DNA of 37,940 nt from Deltaproteobacteria bacterium (GTDB taxonomy: Bacteria > Desulfobacterota > Desulfobaccia > Desulfobaccales > 0-14-0-80-60-11): assembly GCA_003599195.1 (NCBI GenBank), contig QZIZ01000035.1, positions 1 through 37,940 of the forward strand, read 5' to 3'. The notes under the pieces are model-generated. The model ran no database searches and was not told the origin of the DNA. It saw only the letters and a list, made by a program, of their open reading frames with translations. Positions 15,321 to 23,407 of the stretch are shown piece after piece. Positions within the stretch are counted from its first letter, which is position 1, and every line of letters begins with the position of its first letter. Both the position numbers and the translations under genes were made by a program.

Positions 15321-16628
15321 ATGAGCATTTACGCAGACGAATACCGCCGCAAACTGACTACGCCGGAGCAGGCTGCGGTGAGGATCGGGCAGGGGGCAAC
15401 TTTGGTGCACGGCATGGCCGTCGGTGAGCCTCCCGCCTTGCTGGCGGCCATTGCCCAGCGGGTCCGGGTCGGAGACCTGGAGGACCTGAAGGTCTTTTCG
15501 CTGTTGCCCATGCAGCACGCCGCCAGGACTATTTTGGCCCCGCACCTGCTCGACAAGATTCATCCCTTCTGCTGGTTTCTCACCGCCTATGACCGGGATT
15601 TGGTCAAGAAAGGCTTGAATTATTTCGTGCCCAACGAATTCCACCAACTTCCCAGAATCATCCGGGATTTTATGGAGATCGACGTCACCGTCACTTGCGT
15701 CAGCTCCATGGACAATGCCGGTTTTTTCAGCTTCGGGGTGGTGAACGATTACATCTCCACCGCGGCCCGGCACTGCAAGCAACTCATTGTCGAGGTCAAC
15801 CCCCGGATGCCCCGGGTCTTCGGCGAGGCCCTGCTGCACGTCTCGGAAGTGGACGCCATCGTGGAAAACGACGCGCCCCTCATCGAAGCCGTCCCCGCCA
15901 AACCCAAGCACGAGGCCGAGGCCATCGGCCGCCTCATCGCCGAGATGATCCCGGACGGGGCCACCATCCAGTTGGGGATCGGCGGCATCCCCAACGCAGT
16001 CTGCGAGCATCTGGAAAACCATAAGGATTTGGGCATCCACACCGAACTCATGTGCCCCGGCATGGTGCGCCTCATCAAGAAGGGGGCGGTCACCGGCAAG
16101 AAGAAGACTCTGCACCCCCTAAAACACGTCTTCACCAACGCCATCGGCGACCGGGAGATGTACGAGTTCATGCACGACAACCCCAGCATGGAATCCTACC
16201 CCGTCTCCTATACCAATGCGCCGGAGGTCATCGCCAAAAACGACCGCATGATCTCCATCAACTCCACCATCGAAGTGGATTTGCTGGGCCAGTGCAACTC
16301 CGAGTATCTGGGGGGATCGGAATTCAGCGGCACCGGAGGCCAGTTGGACTATGTCCGGGGCGCGTTCAACGCCAGGGAAGGCAAATCCATCATCGCCTTC
16401 TACGCCACGGCTCACAGCGGCGAGGTCTCCCGGGTGGTGCCCCGCTTCCAGGCCGGCACGGTGGTCACCACCCCGAGGATGGACACCCATTACCTGGCCA
16501 CCGAATACGGGGTGGTGAACCTCAAGGGCAAATCCACCCGGGACCGGGCCCTGGACATCATCAGCCTGGCGCACCCCCGGTTTAGGGACGATTTACTCAA
16601 AGAAGCGCAGGGGTTGCGCCTGTTGTGA
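15321..16628 (+). CDS. Acetyl-CoA hydrolase/transferase family, 4-hydroxybutyrate CoA-transferase-like
   Basis: 435 residues, the usual length of the Cat1/AbfT family of class I CoA-transferases. Family features include GEPPALLAAI near the start, MDNAGFFSFGVVNDY, ATIQLGIGGIPNAV (215-228), the HTELM stretch whose Glu242 is at about the position of the glutamate forming the acyl-CoA intermediate in AbfT (Glu238; inferred from length), KKKTLHPLKHVF, ISINSTIEVDLLGQ and a GTGGQLDYVRGA loop. These enzymes move CoA between acyl groups such as acetate, butyrate or 4-hydroxybutyrate; the substrate cannot be read from sequence. The ATG at 15321 has GGAAG about 10 bases upstream. In a syntroph or sulfate reducer it could activate short-chain acids at the expense of acetyl-CoA. 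Confidence 0.85.
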   Translation: MSIYADEYRRKLTTPEQAAVRIGQGATLVHGMAVGEPPALLAAIAQRVRVGDLEDLKVFSLLPMQHAARTILAPHLLDKIHPFCWFLTAYDRDLVKKGLNYFVPNEFHQLPRIIRDFMEIDVTVTCVSSMDNAGFFSFGVVNDYISTAARHCKQLIVEVNPRMPRVFGEALLHVSEVDAIVENDAPLIEAVPAKPKHEAEAIGRLIAEMIPDGATIQLGIGGIPNAVCEHLENHKDLGIHTELMCPGMVRLIKKGAVTGKKKTLHPLKHVFTNAIGDREMYEFMHDNPSMESYPVSYTNAPEVIAKNDRMISINSTIEVDLLGQCNSEYLGGSEFSGTGGQLDYVRGAFNAREGKSIIAFYATAHSGEVSRVVPRFQAGTVVTTPRMDTHYLATEYGVVNLKGKSTRDRALDIISLAHPRFRDDLLKEAQGLRLL

Positions 16629-16646
16629 GCCAAAGCCAGGAGGGTT

Positions 16647-16678
16647 CCACCGCAAAGACGCAGAGGACGCAGAGAGAG
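16647..16678. repeat. CCGCAAAGACGCAGAGGACGC dispersed repeat, partial
   Basis: It resembles the palindrome at 23318-23381 (CCGCAGAGACGCAGAG arms) and the block at 24288-24330. Here only one arm is seen, in the spacer between the CoA-transferase and DUF2905 genes. A further dispersed word (ACTAAAAACCGAAAACTG) follows at 16701-16726. Confidence 0.55.
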
Positions 16679-16741
16679 ATAAGTTCTGCAAGCAGCTTTG
16701 ACTAAAAACTAAAAACCGAAAACTGTAGTAAAGGTAAAGGC

Positions 16742-16954
16742 ATGTCCGACGTTGGCCGTTTCTTAATGATCACCGGCGCGATCTTGCTGCTCCTCGGCCT
16801 GTTTTTGTGGCTGGGCCCGAAAATCCCCTGGCTGGGGAAGCTCCCCGGGGACATTACCTATAAACGGGATAGCTTCACTTTTTATTTCCCCCTGGGGACC
16901 TGCATTCTTCTCAGCGTGATCCTCTCTTTGATTCTTTACCTTTTTCGTAAGTAG
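16742..16954 (+). CDS. DUF2905 family small membrane protein
   Basis: 70 residues with two predicted membrane helices (about 7-25 and 48-67) joined by a short loop KIPWLGKLPGDITYKRDSFTFYF. The GKLPGDI word and overall length match DUF2905, a family of unknown function widespread in bacteria. AAAGG lies 4-8 bases before the ATG. The protein is almost certainly integral to the inner membrane. No function can be assigned. Confidence 0.85.
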   Translation: MSDVGRFLMITGAILLLLGLFLWLGPKIPWLGKLPGDITYKRDSFTFYFPLGTCILLSVILSLILYLFRK

Positions 16955-16988
16955 CAGCATTAACAAGAGAATCATGTTGAGAATCCTG

Positions 16989-17098
16989 AGAGGTGAAAAG
17001 GGGAAGAGGGGAAAAGGGAAAAAGGAGTAACACGGGACCTCGTAATTGTCTTTCCTTTTCCCCTTTTCACCTTTTCCCCTTTTTCCCTAATTACTGCC
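16989..17098. repeat. Purine-rich and pyrimidine-rich inverted block
   Basis: Purine words such as GGTGAAAAGGGGAAGAGGGG (16992-17011) run to about 17028, and after about 20 bases the complementary pyrimidine tract (CTTTTCCCCTTTTCACC and similar) runs 17049-17098. The arms pair imperfectly, giving a long AG/CT hairpin. No ORF is present. It lies in the 336-bp gap before galT and may be a dispersed repeat or a terminator for the preceding gene. Confidence 0.55.
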
Positions 17099-17171
17099 AC
17101 TTCCCCTCCAAACCTCTGCCGTCACTCAATCATCAGCAACCTTCCAAAACGCCCCATCTATCGTAAATCTC

Positions 17172-17200
17172 TTGCATAATTTCCCTGAGGAAAATATACT
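17172..17200 (+). promoter_or_regulatory. Predicted sigma-70 promoter of the galT-glgA operon
   Basis: TATACT (17195-17200) is a five-of-six match to the -10 consensus, with TTGCAT (17172-17177) 17 bases upstream, a three-of-six match to the -35. The predicted start near 17207 gives a leader of about 85 bases. Confidence 0.45.
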
Positions 17201-17204
17201 GATA

Positions 17205-17285
17205 GGGGTCCGCCGGTCTCCACCAGCGGCCGGGGCTGTGGTTTTGCGGCCCGCGTTACTTAGACCCCCGGAGACCGGGAAGGAG
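17205..17285 (+). promoter_or_regulatory. Structured leader of galT with two competing long-range pairings
   Basis: CCGGTCTCC (17213-17221) pairs exactly with GGAGACCGG (17270-17278), which directly abuts the ribosome-binding site AAGGAG (17280-17285). GGGGTC (17205-17210) pairs exactly with GACCCC (17263-17268). The order of the arms is A-B-A'-B', so they form either a pseudoknot or mutually exclusive folds. No known riboswitch class is recognised. Confidence 0.4.
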
Positions 17286-17290
17286 AGCTG

Positions 17291-18289
17291 ATGCCGGAAT
17301 TGCGTAAAGACCCCATCATCGGTCGTTGGGTGATCATTTCCACGGAAAGGGGCAAGCGCCCCCACGACTTTGTGGTGGAGCCGGAGGTGAGCAAAGGCGG
17401 TTTCTGCCCCTTTGACCCGGGCAACGAACATACCACCCCGCCGGAGATCATGGCCTACCGGGAGCCGGGCACTGCGCCCAATTCCCCGGGCTGGCGCCTT
17501 CGGGTGGTGGGCAACAAGTTCCCGGCCCTGGTTATGGAAGGCCAGCTCAACCGCCAAGGGGAAGGCATGTTCGACAAGATGAACGGCATCGGCGCCCACG
17601 AGGTGATCATCGAAACCCCGGATCATCATGCCACCCTTACCACTGTGCCCGTGGAAGTTTTCATGGATGTGCTTTCCGCCTACCGGGACCGCCTCATCGC
17701 CCTGTCTCAGGACCCCCGGTTTAAATACGTGGTGCTTTTTAAAAACTCGGGCCGGGCCGCTGGCGCGTCCCTGGAGCATACCCACAGCCAGCTCATCGGC
17801 TTGCCCATCGTGCCGGAGCTGGTCCAGGAGGAATTGGCCGGCTCCAAATTTTATTACAATTACAAGGAGCGCTGCGTCTTTTGCGACATGATCCGCCAGG
17901 AACTGCAGCAGGGGACGCGGGTGCTGCTGGAAAACGATGAATTTTTGGCCCTCTGCCCCTTCGCTCCCCGGTCGCCTTTCGAGGTCTGGATTCTCCCGAA
18001 AAACCATTGTTCTTCCTATGCGGACCTGACCCCGGATTCCTGCCGCCTTCTGGCCCAGGTCTTCCAGGAGACTTTGCAGCGCCTGGAAAAGGTCATCGGC
18101 AAGGCCCCTTATAATTACATCCTCCATACCGCGCCCTTCCGGGAGCCGGAGCTCACTTACTATCACTGGCATTTCGAAATCATGCCCAAACTGACGCTCA
18201 TGGCCGGTTTCGAGTGGGGCTCGGGTTTTTTCATCAACCCCACCCCGCCGGAGGACGCCGCGCAATATCTTCGGGACGCTAAGCTCTAG
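17291..18289 (+). CDS. galT: Galactose-1-phosphate uridylyltransferase family protein (GalT)
   Basis: 332 residues; ATG 17291 follows AAGGAG at 5 bases. GalT swaps UMP between UDP-glucose and galactose-1-phosphate in the Leloir pathway, through a uridylylated histidine. The HIT-type active site is EHTHSQ: His165 is the expected nucleophile, His163 the structural-metal ligand and Gln167 the conserved Gln. The first zinc motif reads Cys39-Pro-Phe-Asp, the second Cys of the E. coli CPFC being Asp, and a second Cys pair occurs at CVFC (195-198). The C-terminal YHWHFEIMPKL segment is typical of this bacterial subgroup. No galK or galE is adjacent. Since glgA follows after 18 bases, a role feeding nucleotide-sugar or hexose-phosphate into glycogen, or an alternative nucleotidyl transfer, is possible. 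Confidence 0.92.
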   Translation: MPELRKDPIIGRWVIISTERGKRPHDFVVEPEVSKGGFCPFDPGNEHTTPPEIMAYREPGTAPNSPGWRLRVVGNKFPALVMEGQLNRQGEGMFDKMNGIGAHEVIIETPDHHATLTTVPVEVFMDVLSAYRDRLIALSQDPRFKYVVLFKNSGRAAGASLEHTHSQLIGLPIVPELVQEELAGSKFYYNYKERCVFCDMIRQELQQGTRVLLENDEFLALCPFAPRSPFEVWILPKNHCSSYADLTPDSCRLLAQVFQETLQRLEKVIGKAPYNYILHTAPFREPELTYYHWHFEIMPKLTLMAGFEWGSGFFINPTPPEDAAQYLRDAKL

Positions 18290-18307
18290 CTCCCAGAAGG
18301 GAAAGTT

Positions 18308-19777
18308 ATGCATATCCTGATGGTGACCCCGGAAGCCAATCCCTTCGCCCGCAGCGGCGGGTTGGCCGAAGGAATTAACGCCCTGTCCTGGGCCTTGGAG
18401 CGATTGGGACATCAGGTAACCGTAATTCTGCCCTTATATCGCCAGGTGCGGGAATCGGGCCTCCCCATCTCCTTTACCGGTAAAACCCTGTCCATCCCCA
18501 TCTCCTGGAAAACCATGCCCGCGGAAATCCACCACGCCGAAACCGAATACGGCCTCGACTTTTACTTCATCGGCCAGGACGCCCTCTTCAACCGTGAGGG
18601 CCTTTACGGCACTGCTTACGGAGCCTTTGAAGACAACGCCGAACGTTTTATCTTCTTCAGCCGGGCGGTGGTGGAAATGATCGACGCCCTGGAGCTGGAG
18701 GGCGATATCTGCCATTGCCATGAATGGCAGACCGGCCTGGTGCCCGTCTACCTCCGCACCTTATACGCCGACCGCCCCCGGTTTCAGAAACTGGCCGTGG
18801 TCTATACCGTCCACAATGTGGGTTACCAGGGGCTCTTTTCCTCCTTTGACCTGCCTTTGACCGGCCTGGGCTGGGAGCTTCTCTCCCCCAAGGGGCTGGA
18901 ATTCTACGGCAAAATGAATTTAATGAAAGGCGGCCTGGTCTTTGCGGATCTGCTCAGCACGGTGAGCGCCAAATACCGGGAGGAGATCCTCACCCCCGAA
19001 TACGGCTTCGGCCTGGAAGGGTTATTCCGGGAAAGGGCCGCGGAGCTTTACGGCATTGTCGAAGGAGTGGATTATAACCGCTGGGATCCCGCCAAAGACT
19101 CTAATCTGCCGGCCTTTTTCAACCCGGATAACCTGGAGGGCAAAAAGGTTTGCAAGGCCGAGCTGATCCGGCGCTTCGGCTTAAACCTGCCGTTGGACCG
19201 CCCCCTCATCGGCCTGACCACCCGCTTTTTCGAACGCAAAGGCATCGATCTGCTGGAGAACAGCCTGGATGATCTGATGCGGCTGGGGGTGGGCTTCATC
19301 CTCCAGGGCACCGGGGAGGAGCGCCACCAGTATCTGCTCCAGGAGATCAGCCAACGCCACTTCGGGCAGATGGGCCTGAATATCGGCTATACGGATGAGC
19401 TGGCCCACCAAATCATCGCCGGAGCCGATATCTTTCTCATGCCCTCCCGCTATGAGCCCTGCGGCCTCGACCAGCTTTACTGCCTGCGCTACGGCACGAT
19501 TCCCGTGGTCCGGGCCACCGGGGGATTGGATGAAACCATCCTGGAATTTGACCCTGGGACCGGCAATGGCAACGGGTTCAAGTTCGCCGGCTACACCCCG
19601 GTGGAACTCCTGAGCGCGGTGCAAAGGTCCCTGGCGGTTTACCAGGATCAGTCCGTCTGGCAGGCCCTGATGCGCAGTAATATGGCCTTGGATTTCTCCT
19701 GGGACACCGTCGCTCCCAAGTATGTGGACCTCTACCAGCGGGCCCGGGACAAACGGCTCGGCCAGGCGGAGGGATAA
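18308..19777 (+). CDS. glgA: Glycogen synthase (GT5)
   Basis: 489 residues. GlgA adds glucose from ADP-glucose to growing alpha-1,4-glucan. Family signatures are: MVTPEANPFARSGGLAE at the N-terminus, HCHEWQTGLVPVYL, YTVHNVGYQGLF, LSTVSAKYREEI, YGIVEGVDYNRWDP, IGLTTRFFERKGIDLL, and LMPSRYEPCGLDQLYCLRYG with the downstream GGLDETI. The usual nucleotide-sugar-binding KxGGL near residue 15 is RSGGL here, a conservative change of Lys to Arg. The ATG at 18308 follows GAAGGGAAAG. It lies 18 bases after galT and 6 bases before the sensor kinase gene, so all are probably cotranscribed. The branching enzyme and ADP-glucose pyrophosphorylase genes are not in the window. Confidence 0.93.
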   Translation: MHILMVTPEANPFARSGGLAEGINALSWALERLGHQVTVILPLYRQVRESGLPISFTGKTLSIPISWKTMPAEIHHAETEYGLDFYFIGQDALFNREGLYGTAYGAFEDNAERFIFFSRAVVEMIDALELEGDICHCHEWQTGLVPVYLRTLYADRPRFQKLAVVYTVHNVGYQGLFSSFDLPLTGLGWELLSPKGLEFYGKMNLMKGGLVFADLLSTVSAKYREEILTPEYGFGLEGLFRERAAELYGIVEGVDYNRWDPAKDSNLPAFFNPDNLEGKKVCKAELIRRFGLNLPLDRPLIGLTTRFFERKGIDLLENSLDDLMRLGVGFILQGTGEERHQYLLQEISQRHFGQMGLNIGYTDELAHQIIAGADIFLMPSRYEPCGLDQLYCLRYGTIPVVRATGGLDETILEFDPGTGNGNGFKFAGYTPVELLSAVQRSLAVYQDQSVWQALMRSNMALDFSWDTVAPKYVDLYQRARDKRLGQAEG

Positions 19778-19783
19778 GCCTGC

Positions 19784-22147
19784 ATGGCCACGGAGCGCAT
19801 TGCCTTCCTGACCCAGATGGTGGAGGTGTTCACCTCCACCGTCAGCTTCGGGGAACGCCTCAATAACCTGGTCCATCTTCTGGCCCGCTACCTGAAGGTG
19901 GACCTGGCCCTGTACTTCGGACTGGATAAGGCCAGGGAGACCCTGATTCTCAACCTCAGCAGCCAGGGGCCGGTGCCGCCGCATCTGCGGGTGGAATTCC
20001 CCCTGGGCCAGGGGTTGGTGGGGGAAGTTGCCAAGACCCGGAAATTCAAGACGGCGCACCGCGATCAGCCGGGGGTGTTGGCCGCCAACCAGGCCCTGGA
20101 AAAACTGCATCCCGCGTTCGTCACCCTGGCCGGGTTTCCGGTGGCTGACGATAATTTCTTTTACGGCGTCCTCCTGTTTGCGGACCGGATGGAGCGCCAC
20201 TTCACCTCCACCGAGCGCCAGAACACCCAACTGGTCAACCTGATGCTGGCCGGCACCCTGCGCCAGGCCCTCCTCCAGGAAGAAGCCAAAAAGCGGATCG
20301 CCGAACTCTCGGTTCTCTTCGAGGTGGGGAAAGCTTTGAGCTCCACCGTCGAGCTGGACGTGCTGCTAGAAAGGGTGGTCACCACCACCGCCAAGGTGAT
20401 CAGCGCCCGGGGCGCAGCTCTGCAAATCATTGACGGGGTTACCAAGGAGGTGCGCGTCTCCTCCCAATACGGAGAAATCCCCATGAGCTGCCCTTCCCCC
20501 ACCACCATTCTGGCCACCCCGGCCAGTCCCGGGGAACTTCCCTTTTTGCAGGGCCAGGAGACCAACGCCGCCGGCCAGATCCACTATTTCCTGGCAGTGC
20601 CCCTAACTTTTAAGGGCCAGCTCCAGGGGACCATCTGCGTTTACGATAAGTTTGCCACCAACGGCGGCTACCTGCCCTTCGATCCGGAGAACCGCCAGCT
20701 CCTGTACACCATGGCCGGACTGATCGTCAACGCCATTGAAAACGCCCTCACCTTCAAGCAGGTGGAAACCCTGGCGGAGAAAAACGAACGCATGGTGCGC
20801 AATCTCACCGTGCTGCAAATTATCTCCCGGGCCCTGTTGATCACCGTCCAGGAGGAGAGGCTGCAGGAGATCATCCTTCAGGGCCTAACCCTGGAACAGG
20901 GTTTGGGGTTCGACCGGGCGGTGGTGCTCCTGGTGGATGAAGCCAACCAGACGCTCACAGGCATTAAAGGCGCGCAGCGTTCCCCCAATCTCAAAAACGT
21001 CCCTCTTTTCGAGGCCTTGCTGTCGCCTTTGGCCTCAGAACTGAAGATGGAGGACTGGCAGATTCCCCTGCGCTCCGACCAGGGGCCTTTGGCCTTAACC
21101 GTGCTCCAAAAACGGCCCCATCATGTCCAGGGAGCTGCCGTCAAGGCTTTATCCAGGACTTTACCCCCAGGATTCTCCGCCCCGGAATTCTTTGTGGTCC
21201 CCCTCATGGCCAAAGACCGGACCACCGGCGTCATCATGGTGGACAACGGGGCCTCCGGCCGTCCCCTGGAGGAGGAACCGCTGCACGTCTTGCAGATGTT
21301 TTCCACCCAGGCCGGGTTGGTGGTGGAAAACGCCCACCTCTACTCCACTATTGAAGCCAACAACCGGGAATTGCTGCTCATCCGGGAAAGGATGCTGGAG
21401 TCCGACCGCCTCGCGGCCTTGAGCAGCCTGGCCTCGGGCATGGCCCACGAAATCCGCAACCCCCTGGTCTCCATCGGCGGTTTTGCCCGGCGCATCTCCA
21501 AGATGGTGGAAGAAAAATCCCCCTTGCGGGGCTACGTGGAGGTAATCCAGGAGGAAGTCACCCGGCTGGAAAAGCTGCTCCGGGAAATCCTGGATTTCAC
21601 CGGGGAAAACTTGAGCTTTTACGGCGACCACGACCTGAACAAACTGCTGGAGGACACCCTGCTCTTAGTGCAGCGGGATTTGGACGCCTGCAGGATAAAA
21701 GTGGTCAAGGATTTTTCCCCGTTGCCCCGCCTTCATTGCGACGACCGGCAGATCAAGCAGGTCTTCTACAACCTGTTTCAAAACGCCCTCCAGGCCATGC
21801 ACGGGGGAGGCGTACTCAACATCCGCACCTATGCCCTGGAAAGGGAAGACGGCTTATATGAAGCCGCGGCCATTGCCGACACCGGCGGGGGCATCCCGCT
21901 GGAAGTCTTACACAATATCTTTAATCCCTTTTTCTCCACGAAAGATTACGGCACCGGCCTGGGTCTGGCCATTGCCCAGCGCATCGTCTCCCGCCATTAC
22001 GGTCAGGTGGAAGTGAACAACGAGCTGGGCAAAGGGGTGACCTTCATCGTCTCTCTGCCGGTGGCTAAATATTGTCTGGTGAAAGAACCTGGCCATGGCG
22101 CGGCCCAGGCCAGCACGCTGAAGGCTCCCAAAGGAGGAGGACGATGA
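19784..22147 (+). CDS. Cytoplasmic GAF-domain sensor histidine kinase
   Basis: 787 residues with no membrane segment or signal peptide. Three GAF-like sensor regions (about 10-165, 175-330 and 345-525) precede a short coiled coil, the dimerisation domain with MAHEIRNPLVSIGG (His about 555) and an HATPase module: QVFYNLFQNALQAM, ADTGGGIP, NPFFSTKDYGTGLGLAI and a GKGVTF ending. It should autophosphorylate in response to a small cytoplasmic ligand and pass the phosphate to the receiver protein encoded next, whose start codon overlaps its stop in ATGA. GGAGGG (19768-19773) inside the end of glgA serves as its ribosome-binding site. Its place directly after galT and glgA suggests a link between carbohydrate or energy status and signalling. 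The last 20 residues beyond the kinase core are unremarkable. Confidence 0.93.
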   Translation: MATERIAFLTQMVEVFTSTVSFGERLNNLVHLLARYLKVDLALYFGLDKARETLILNLSSQGPVPPHLRVEFPLGQGLVGEVAKTRKFKTAHRDQPGVLAANQALEKLHPAFVTLAGFPVADDNFFYGVLLFADRMERHFTSTERQNTQLVNLMLAGTLRQALLQEEAKKRIAELSVLFEVGKALSSTVELDVLLERVVTTTAKVISARGAALQIIDGVTKEVRVSSQYGEIPMSCPSPTTILATPASPGELPFLQGQETNAAGQIHYFLAVPLTFKGQLQGTICVYDKFATNGGYLPFDPENRQLLYTMAGLIVNAIENALTFKQVETLAEKNERMVRNLTVLQIISRALLITVQEERLQEIILQGLTLEQGLGFDRAVVLLVDEANQTLTGIKGAQRSPNLKNVPLFEALLSPLASELKMEDWQIPLRSDQGPLALTVLQKRPHHVQGAAVKALSRTLPPGFSAPEFFVVPLMAKDRTTGVIMVDNGASGRPLEEEPLHVLQMFSTQAGLVVENAHLYSTIEANNRELLLIRERMLESDRLAALSSLASGMAHEIRNPLVSIGGFARRISKMVEEKSPLRGYVEVIQEEVTRLEKLLREILDFTGENLSFYGDHDLNKLLEDTLLLVQRDLDACRIKVVKDFSPLPRLHCDDRQIKQVFYNLFQNALQAMHGGGVLNIRTYALEREDGLYEAAAIADTGGGIPLEVLHNIFNPFFSTKDYGTGLGLAIAQRIVSRHYGQVEVNNELGKGVTFIVSLPVAKYCLVKEPGHGAAQASTLKAPKGGGR

Positions 22148-22497
22148 AGAAGATCCTGGTGGCAGACGACGAAATGAGCATTCGCCTCCTTTATAGCGAA
22201 GAACTGAAGGAAGAAGGCTACGAAGTCTACCTGGCCGCCAACGGCAGAGAAGCCCTGGATATTGTGGCCAAGGTGCCCCTGGACCTGGTCATCCTGGATA
22301 TCAAGATGCCGGAGATGGACGGCATTGAGGCCTTAAGGCAGATCAAGGAAAAACAGCCGGACCTGCCGGTGCTCCTCAGCACCGCTTACGGGGAATACCG
22401 GCAGGACTTTGCCACCTGGGCTTCGGATGAATACCTGGTCAAATCCTCAGACCTGGATGATTTGAAAGCTGCGGTCAAACGCTATCTGAAAGATTGA
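22144..22497 (+). CDS. Single-domain response regulator (CheY-like receiver)
   Basis: 117 residues, a receiver domain only. Asp8, Asp9 and the phospho-acceptor Asp52 (LVILDIKMPEMDG), Thr80 and Lys100 form the conserved active site. Lys100 is followed by Ser-Ser rather than the usual Pro (YLVKSSDL). The start is ATG 22144 in the ATGA overlap, with AAGGAGGAGG (22131-22140) upstream. With no output domain it probably works by protein contact or as a phosphate relay. The kinase at 19784-22147 is the obvious partner. Confidence 0.92.
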   Translation: MKKILVADDEMSIRLLYSEELKEEGYEVYLAANGREALDIVAKVPLDLVILDIKMPEMDGIEALRQIKEKQPDLPVLLSTAYGEYRQDFATWASDEYLVKSSDLDDLKAAVKRYLKD

Positions 22498-22515
22498 GAT
22501 TTCCAAAGGTGGGGC

Positions 22516-22788
22516 ATGAATAAACTCAAAGGTTTGCTTCTTCTGCTGCTGGGCGCGCTTCTGGTGGATTTTGCCCTGGAGAACGCCGTTGCCGGCCCGC
22601 AACTCAAGCTGTTTCACTTCGAATTGGGAAGAGTCCCCGTCTATCTGCTGGTTTACGGCAGCTTAATCTTCGGCTTTCTGAGCGGCTGGCTGGCCTTTGC
22701 CCTCAAGGCCAGAAGGCAGAAACAGGCCGCCTCGGCCCAGGAAAAGCCGGAAGCCCCGCAGGCCCCCCAGGAGCAGGCCTACCAATAA
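22516..22788 (+). CDS. LapA-like (DUF1049) small membrane protein
   Basis: 90 residues. Two hydrophobic helices (about 5-26 and 39-63) are joined by a short segment, FHFELGRVPVYLLVYG, and followed by a charged and Gln/Pro/Ala-rich cytoplasmic tail. Shape and the VPVYLL word match the LapA/DUF1049 family, whose E. coli member helps lipopolysaccharide assembly; function here is inferred only. The ATG follows AAAGGTGGGG. It lies 18 bases after the receiver gene and is the last gene of the rightward operon. Confidence 0.7.
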   Translation: MNKLKGLLLLLLGALLVDFALENAVAGPQLKLFHFELGRVPVYLLVYGSLIFGFLSGWLAFALKARRQKQAASAQEKPEAPQAPQEQAYQ

Positions 22789-22851
22789 TATCTGAACCTG
22801 AAACTGTATAAGGTTTGCAACCCCGCGGAGGAGACCCCTCCTTCTCCGGCG

Positions 22852-23286
22852 TCACCGGCTCCGGGCTTCGATCAGGTCCTTCACCGCCTTGGGGTCCGCC
22901 AGGCCGAACCAGAATAACCCCGGGCCGCCGGACTTGTCCCGGATAAGCAGGTTGCCCACCCGCAATATGGTCTGGGTCAGCCCCCGGCGTACCAGCACCT
23001 CCCCCAGGTTTTCCCAAGGGATTTCTTCCCGCCTGCCGGCCCAGCGCCAAACCTTGCTCACCCCCTGGGGAGTCACCTGGTATTCCTGGCCCCAACGCAT
23101 ATAGACCACCGCGGCTAAGATGGCCAGCCCCAGCACGATGCCCGCCCAGACGGGCAGCCCCACCTGGGGATTGATGCTGGGACCGAAAAAGCAGATGGCC
23201 ATGGCAAAGAAGTGCAGGAAAAAGGCCCGGCTGCAAGGCCGGAATACCTGGGTCGATGCGGTGTCAGGGTTTTCTTTGTCAGTCAT
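22852..23286 (-). CDS. PH-like-domain membrane protein (bPH2/DUF304-type)
   Basis: 144 residues with two membrane helices near 22-36 and 46-64, followed by a compact cytoplasmic domain: YQVTPQGVSKVWRWAGRREEIPWENLGEVLVRRGLTQT, then VGNLLIRDKSG and FGLADPKAVKDLIEA. That arrangement is typical of bacterial PH-like domain 2 proteins, whose role is unknown. The ATG (23284-23286) has AGGA 8 bases upstream. It is convergent with the LapA-like gene. Assignment rests on pattern alone. Confidence 0.65.
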   Translation of the reverse strand: MTDKENPDTASTQVFRPCSRAFFLHFFAMAICFFGPSINPQVGLPVWAGIVLGLAILAAVVYMRWGQEYQVTPQGVSKVWRWAGRREEIPWENLGEVLVRRGLTQTILRVGNLLIRDKSGGPGLFWFGLADPKAVKDLIEARSR

Positions 23287-23317
23287 AATCTATTCCTGAA
23301 TCCAGAGTAATATTATC

Positions 23318-23381
23318 CTCTGCGCCCTCTGCGTCTCTGCGGCAAAAAAAATCCCACCGCAGAGACGCAGAGAACGCAGAG
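23318..23381. repeat. Palindromic repeat of CCGCAGAGACGCAGAG type
   Basis: Two 25-bp arms (23318-23342 and 23357-23381) are reverse complements with two mismatches, separated by a 14-base A-rich loop. The right arm starts CCGCAGAGACGCAGAG. Similar single arms occur at 16647-16678 and 24288-24330. Confidence 0.8.
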
Positions 23382-23407
23382 AAAAGTATCAATATCTTCG
23401 CCCATCT

